From Apostichopus japonicus (taxonomy: Eukaryota > Echinodermata > Holothuroidea > Aspidochirotida > Stichopodidae), in contig NC_092579.1 in the NCBI RefSeq assembly GCF_037975245.1, positions 21,334,666-21,398,665 of the forward strand: a stretch of 64,000 bases of DNA. Reading direction: 5' to 3'. Under the pieces are notes generated by a model. That model was not told the origin of the DNA. It searched no databases and saw only the letters and a list, made by a program, of their open reading frames with translations. This document shows positions 58,573 to 64,000 of the stretch, one piece after another; within the stretch, counting starts at the first letter, position 1; each line of letters begins with the position of its first letter. Both the position numbers and the translations under genes were made by a program.

Positions 58573-61500
58573 AAAGAATACAGTGAAACAAGTGACTTTT
58601 CAGTTTTTGTTATTGTATTTCCTGATTTAAGCATCTACACGGTCCGAAACAAAAGCGTTAACTTTACAAATTAGAAATATGTAAAGGGAAATAAATCCAG
58701 TTATGTACACTAAATAAACAAAAGTTGAGTTGGCCAACAAAAGGACAAAAAAATAATAATCATAATCATAATTATAATAATAATAACAAGCATAAACCAC
58801 TGCAAAGAGATGACAGTCAATATCATACTTTTTGTTTTTTTTTCTCAAAATATTTCATATTTTAACTCCAGACAGTATATTTTCAAACATGTCAGCTTTT
58901 CAGCCACACAAAGTCTTGCAAAGAAAAAAATATTTTATCCTCCCAAAATTCACCGAACCCCCCCCCCCACCCCCCAGAAAAAAAAAAACGATACTTTGTC
59001 TCTTAATTCTGACCAAACAACATTAAAAATAACAAAAACCAATTGGATTGATGTTTTTCATGCAATTGCATCCACGTAGCATAACAACTTTATGCAAATT
59101 ACGACTGTGTTTTTTTGTTGCAACTTTAATGTGTTATTGCAATCGTCCACAGAAAAAAGAAAGAAAAAAAAGTAAGAAATAACTCAACTAAAGGTCAAAG
59201 GTCAGTTCGAAAGAATTTTCTCTAATGATAAACAGAACCAACATTTTTATAAAGCTTTTATATATATATCGGGCCTTTAACAATCCCCCAAAAGAAGAAG
59301 TTGGGGTGGAGGGGGAGGGGGGAGGTTGGGGGGAATAATAAAAGTCTTTCTTTAACTCTTCATTTATTCATTTGTCTCGGAGATGAATTGGAGTCTTCCA
59401 TAAATATGAGTATTTCAACTCTTTTAATATTTTATATATTGACGGGATACTTAAATTGATATAACTTTACCCATTCTGGCACCAAGCTATCGGTATTTTC
59501 CATATTTAGTTATAGTTATAAATAAACAAGTAGAACAAACTTTTACCGGAAAAATGAACTTTTTCTAAAATTTTTATGCCATGTTGGGTTTGGGACTTAC
59601 CTCTCACAGGCAGACGATATTTACCAAAAAAATGATAATTTCTTCATCTGTTTTCACCGCAGGACTTAAAACATATATGTCCGAATCAGGACCAGAGATT
59701 AGCATATATCTTGTTATATCATTTTGGACACACAAGCACCCATTATTTTACCTGCCTTTCAAATGAACCTACAGTGACGCATATCCTGATTTACTTCCTA
59801 AAACACACCACAAGTCAACAAGATCACATAATGGTTTCAATGATAAATTTGTCTGTGGCAAGACTTAACAAACAAATTCTTTCAACCTTACCGAGTTTCA
59901 TAACCTTTGCATGAATAGATGGATCCTTTGAGCTTAGAAGATTCCAGGATATGGAAGGAAATTTAAAGGGGTTAACTACACCAAAATGAACCAGTCTACG
60001 TGTAAATGTATTTCTGTCTTTCAAAAATTGATAAGAGAAAAACAATTCTCCAAAGTATGTTTAATAATTACACCTTGCAGTAATTGAGTAAGACAATTTC
60101 TATGTCAAACAACTATACACAGGACATACATTAATATACTACTGTATGGAAATTGTTATCTGTAAAGACGGACAGATTGACCAAAATATAAATGCACTGC
60201 TACAGGAGTACAAAATAGAGAGAGAGAGAGGGAAATGAAAATACGTATGTAACAATTGTGCATAGACAGACTACAATATATCGTGAGGTTTTTTTTCCCT
60301 GATGGTAACCAGCTTAAAAGTGCATTACAGATAGTTAACCTTGCCTTTCACCGATGCATGCATACATCCTAACACACTATTTAGAGAAGTAGGATAGGTG
60401 TGTTTACAAAACGTCACCAGAATATGCACAAATGGTCAGCTCTAGAAATAGTTATCAGGTAATCCCCTGATCGAACAGCGAGCGCTCTGATTCAAGTTTC
60501 TTAGCCATTCCTCTTAGGTTTTCTTTGAATTGTTAACATAATGACAGATAAATAAAACAATCAAAAATATCTTCGAAATTAACACAAAAAATGATGTTAA
60601 ACTGAAAATTCTTAAGATGTGGTACCAAGAGCTCCACCCTCCCCCTGCCACTTATTTGAAAAATTTTCTTTAGTTTCCAAAAATGCATGAGTCAGATTAA
60701 GAGCAGTATTTGCTGTAGTCTATATTACCTACTGAATATTCAACAGTTTTTAAGTTGCATTATTTCCAAAGTTTGTAAAGAATTAATAGCAATTATCTTC
60801 ATATGTAATCTTTTACATTGCAATAATATTGTATAGACTAAATCTGCTGAAACAATGTTTACCAAATACGAGAAAACTTGCTGTCTTTTTCTTCCCTTTC
60901 CCTACTGGTTCAATAATATCACTTTATCCAAATCATCCCATGGTGTCAAGGAAGAACCTGTTTTCTTCTCAAGTATCATTTTTCATTCAAGTTCATTCTA
61001 ATTGGATATAACCAGATTGGAAGTTATTCATTTTTTATTATTATCAATGAGCAGACAATGAGAGAGATGACAGAATCTGTAATGGCAAAATAAACCTTAC
61101 CCTCACCCTCACCCTCAAGAAATTGTGAATTACCTAAGCAAATTGGGAAATATATCTGCTATTCTGGCCATCGATTCCATTTATTAGTATTATTATTTTT
61201 TTATTTTGAGTCTTTTTATGGACTAGCAAAGCTTTGCTTAGGTATCACAGAGAAATGCTCCGTAGAGACTACTTGAATGAAACTTATTAAAGAAATAAAC
61301 ACAATAACATGCAGAACAGTAACACAATCTTATAAAATGTGAATTTTCTGTTCTTTGTTTTGTTTTTGCTTGTTACCGTAGGTGAAATGAGATGTTAATT
61401 AATGGAAGTCCCACAAAAGTTTTGCATAGAATGTGTGTCCAAATGTTGAATGTGTACCACCTAAAATACCAAAGATAGAAATGTAAAAATAATGGACAAA

Positions 61501-62089
61501 ATGAACCCTAAAAATAAAAATAATAATAAAAAATAAAAAAGAGAAGAAAAAGGATGAATATATCCTTCCATTGCACAAAACAGGGAAACAAAAGTATGAG
61601 GGGAGGGTATGGGAGGAGAGGGGGGGGGGGCTGAGGGTAGAGCGAGAGAGCTACTTATCAATAAATCATACTTACTAAATTCACAATAGCTTTATTCTAT
61701 ATACATTAGTAGATTTATCTCAATTTTCTTTAGCTTTGAATGACAAGAAATTTAAACAATGATCATAATATTTGTCATAATAATAATAAGAATAATAAAT
61801 TATTTTGTGGTTCATTTTAATTAAGAGCTCTCACGGTCGGCTGATTAAAGATGTGAGACGTAATTGTAAGCTTAAGACTATGTGCAAAGATTATTGCATT
61901 ATTGATGTGATTAAGGCAACAATGCTTGAAAAGTAAAAAAAATCAGCTGGGATAGTTTGTACATGAGGGGTCATCCGCTACAAAGATCCCATCGGTCAAA
62001 CAATTTGACCCAACACTGCATTAAGAAACAAAGCACTGGTGCAGTTTGAACAATGTGAGAATAATCTGTAGAGCTGCAGAACTGCACTC
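58573..62089. other. Intergenic region
   Basis: No gene, RNA or transposon recognised. G tracts lie near 59305-59333 and 61617-61630, and there are short ATAATAATAA runs. Confidence 0.5.
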
Positions 62090-62385
62090 AGGACTGTGCA
62101 CGGTACAACCGCAGACTGACCTGCAGACTGTGTAGCCAGTCACAGTCCAGTAGACTGTACAGGAGCACTCAGACATGTGCATTGTACAGCTGCATACCGA
62201 CCTGCAGACTGTGTAGCCAAGCAGTAGATTGCACAACTGAAAACCACACGTGAGCATGACTATACAGTACACAGGGACTTCTACAGTGTACAGCAGCACC
62301 CAGACCTGTGCACTGTACAGATGTATACTGATTGACTTGCAGATTGTGCAGTCCAACCACAGGTCCGTACATTGTACAGGATGCA
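62090..62385. repeat. Diverged tandem repeat, about three copies
   Basis: GTGCAC/T-GTACA-CTGCA words followed by GACCTGCAGACTGTGTAGCC recur at about 62094, 62175 and 62306, with uneven spacing. It makes a Cys-rich minus-strand ORF (62021-62398) that I attribute to the repeat. Confidence 0.7.
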
Positions 62386-64000
62386 CATACCACTGCATTG
62401 CACAGAGTTGTTCAGACTACATTTCACGGATCAGTCACTGTGCTGAATGAAATTATAGGAAACATAGGATTACAGAAAATAAATTCCAAACCTGCATTGA
62501 TGGATTGTCTAAACCGATCAACCAAATCAACCAAACTGTACCAGGTTTGTTATACAGAGTTCAAGAAGTGGGCAAAAATATTTGTAAAAATATGTCTATT
62601 CTTTTCTTAGGGAATAATTTTTGTGAAACAAAAATGGTTCTTCTAAAAAATAATACAGTCATACCCACCACCACCACACCACATACTGAGACAAACTGTA
62701 TCACTTATCATTTATAAAATAAAAATATGAAAAAAAATAATTTTAGTCTTTGAGACCCTCTTCAATTTTACTTTACATAATTGTACAATAATATATCAAG
62801 ATTAATCGTTTATAATGAGAGGAGCAATCATGGGGTTGACAGATACCTCATCAATTGAGTAATATGAGAAATCAAAATACACCTTTAAATCTAGCTCTAG
62901 GATCAAACCACTCCATCACCAACGTCTCAATCATTGTCTATTTGTCTGTTAATCTGTCTTTCTGTCTGTCTGTCTGTCTGTCAGTGTTCGTATGTCAGGA
63001 AGTGCTGGTCAGATTTGATCTGTCAATAATTCATATCAATGATCATCTTAAATAACATGATCAATTTTTAGTTTTAACTCTCTTGCCTCGTACCAAATAA
63101 AATATTTGTTATCAGTCATGAAACCTCATTCCAAACCTCACACCAAAAAATATTTAATATACAAAAAGATACCACGAAAAAGCTCTCTGAAAAGTGTTGT
63201 AGGTAAAAGAGTTAGCAATTGAAAAACTTTGCTGCAGTGATGTTACCTTTAAATTAATCGCCACATTTTTTTCCAATTATGCGGGAAAAAAATCTTCGTA
63301 GAGTCGTGATCCCTTTTATTTTCAAGATACTGACAAATTTGTTGATGACAACTTTAGTATCTGTTTTTCCCCAAGAGTTCAGTTTAACCAAACACTTCCC
63401 AAGTGGTCATCATGATCACTTCATACACCCCATTGGTTTATATTGGTGTGCCATTATTACTACAGCAAAATTCATTATGTCACAAAGCCCATGCAAGGTC
63501 GTCAATTGAACAAACTGGCGGGTGATATACGCACTGTGCCCCGGTTAACAAACTAGCCGCCTTTCGTCTGCCACCACAGAGTTGGATGTAAGATGAAACA
63601 GACTGACCATAAAAATTAATGCAGTGACTCTAAGACACTGTTGGGAAGATCCCTTTGGTCACTGCCTGAGGTGGATCCAACTCATAGCAACACCCGGACC
63701 CTAAAAACTTCTTCTGTTGCCACATGTTACTTTCTCTGGACCACTATATACCCTGCCAAATAACTGTCAGAATTACACTGCAAATGTATCATATTGTATT
63801 GTGCAGTTTAAGAAACAATTACTGTGTTCCGACCAATACAAACACCACCTCAAAACTAACTTCTTCTCGTCTCGTCTTCCCGATCAAACAACCCATTGTG
63901 AGGAATTGATTTTGTACCAATTTCAAATGAATTTTTTCTGATTTTTTTTAGTCTCTCCCCCCTTTTTGCATTTTATTTCATACTGACCTTTCTTTCTACT
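62386..64000. other. Intergenic region to window end
   Basis: No gene recognised. A (CTGT)n run of about 7 units lies near 62953-62982. Confidence 0.5.

Noticed and set aside
62021-62398. Cys-rich minus-strand ORF of 125 codons
   Set aside because: Its Cys-rich pattern follows the diverged tandem DNA repeat; no signal peptide, splice context or known family seen.

Overview
This window looks like nuclear DNA of an animal. Coding sequence is sparse, introns are spliceosomal, and most of the rest is AT-rich intergenic DNA full of transposon remnants, satellites and (TA)n tracts. The host genes resemble those of a non-vertebrate deuterostome: a full-length TAB1 with its TAK1-binding tail, and a myristoylatable DCUN1D3. 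With the recurrent 'taggcct' words this suggests an echinoderm, perhaps a sea cucumber. That placement is inference and the weakest statement here.

Three host genes are supported. (1) TAB1 is on the minus strand from 24058 down to 16853. Six coding exons join exactly in frame into 479 codons, and the fifth intron has a GC-AG border. (2) A single-exon ankyrin-repeat gene lies on the plus strand at 27227-28510 (427 aa). (3) A single-exon DCUN1D3 lies on the minus strand at 38371-37490 (293 aa), with N-terminal MGKC and the PONY domain. TAB1 (TAK1/NF-kB/MAPK signalling) and DCUN1D3 (cullin neddylation) have no known direct link, so I infer no functional cluster.

Layout. 0.4-4.3 kb: a 54-bp satellite with higher-order structure. 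4.3-6.5 kb: nested hAT-like MITEs. 6.8-8.0 kb: a broken CR1-like LINE. 8.3-9.2 kb: an inverted-repeat element containing a short ZSWIM-like ORF. 9.2-11.2 kb: a broken L1/Tx1-like LINE. 11.2-16.8 kb: mostly featureless, with one MITE. 16.8-24.1 kb: TAB1, with a hAT-like element in intron 4. 24.9-25.7 kb: a foldback element rich in GATATC. 27.2-28.5 kb: the ankyrin gene. 28.5-29.3 kb: (TA)n tracts around an inverted-repeat unit holding telomere-like repeats. 29-37 kb: intergenic. 37.5-38.5 kb: DCUN1D3. 42-43.2 kb: a 14-bp minisatellite open in several frames. 43.6-45.7 kb: further hAT-like elements. 53.2 kb: a Charlie/SPIN-like hAT MITE. 54.8-56.5 kb: one MITE nested in another. The remaining stretch to 64 kb has only simple repeats.

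The most unusual signal is a set of short inverted-repeat elements whose ends differ but which share one internal module of roughly 100 bp (five copies, about 4757, 6155, 43690, 54877 and 55795). Most of these elements keep perfect 8-bp target duplications, so they appear recently mobile.
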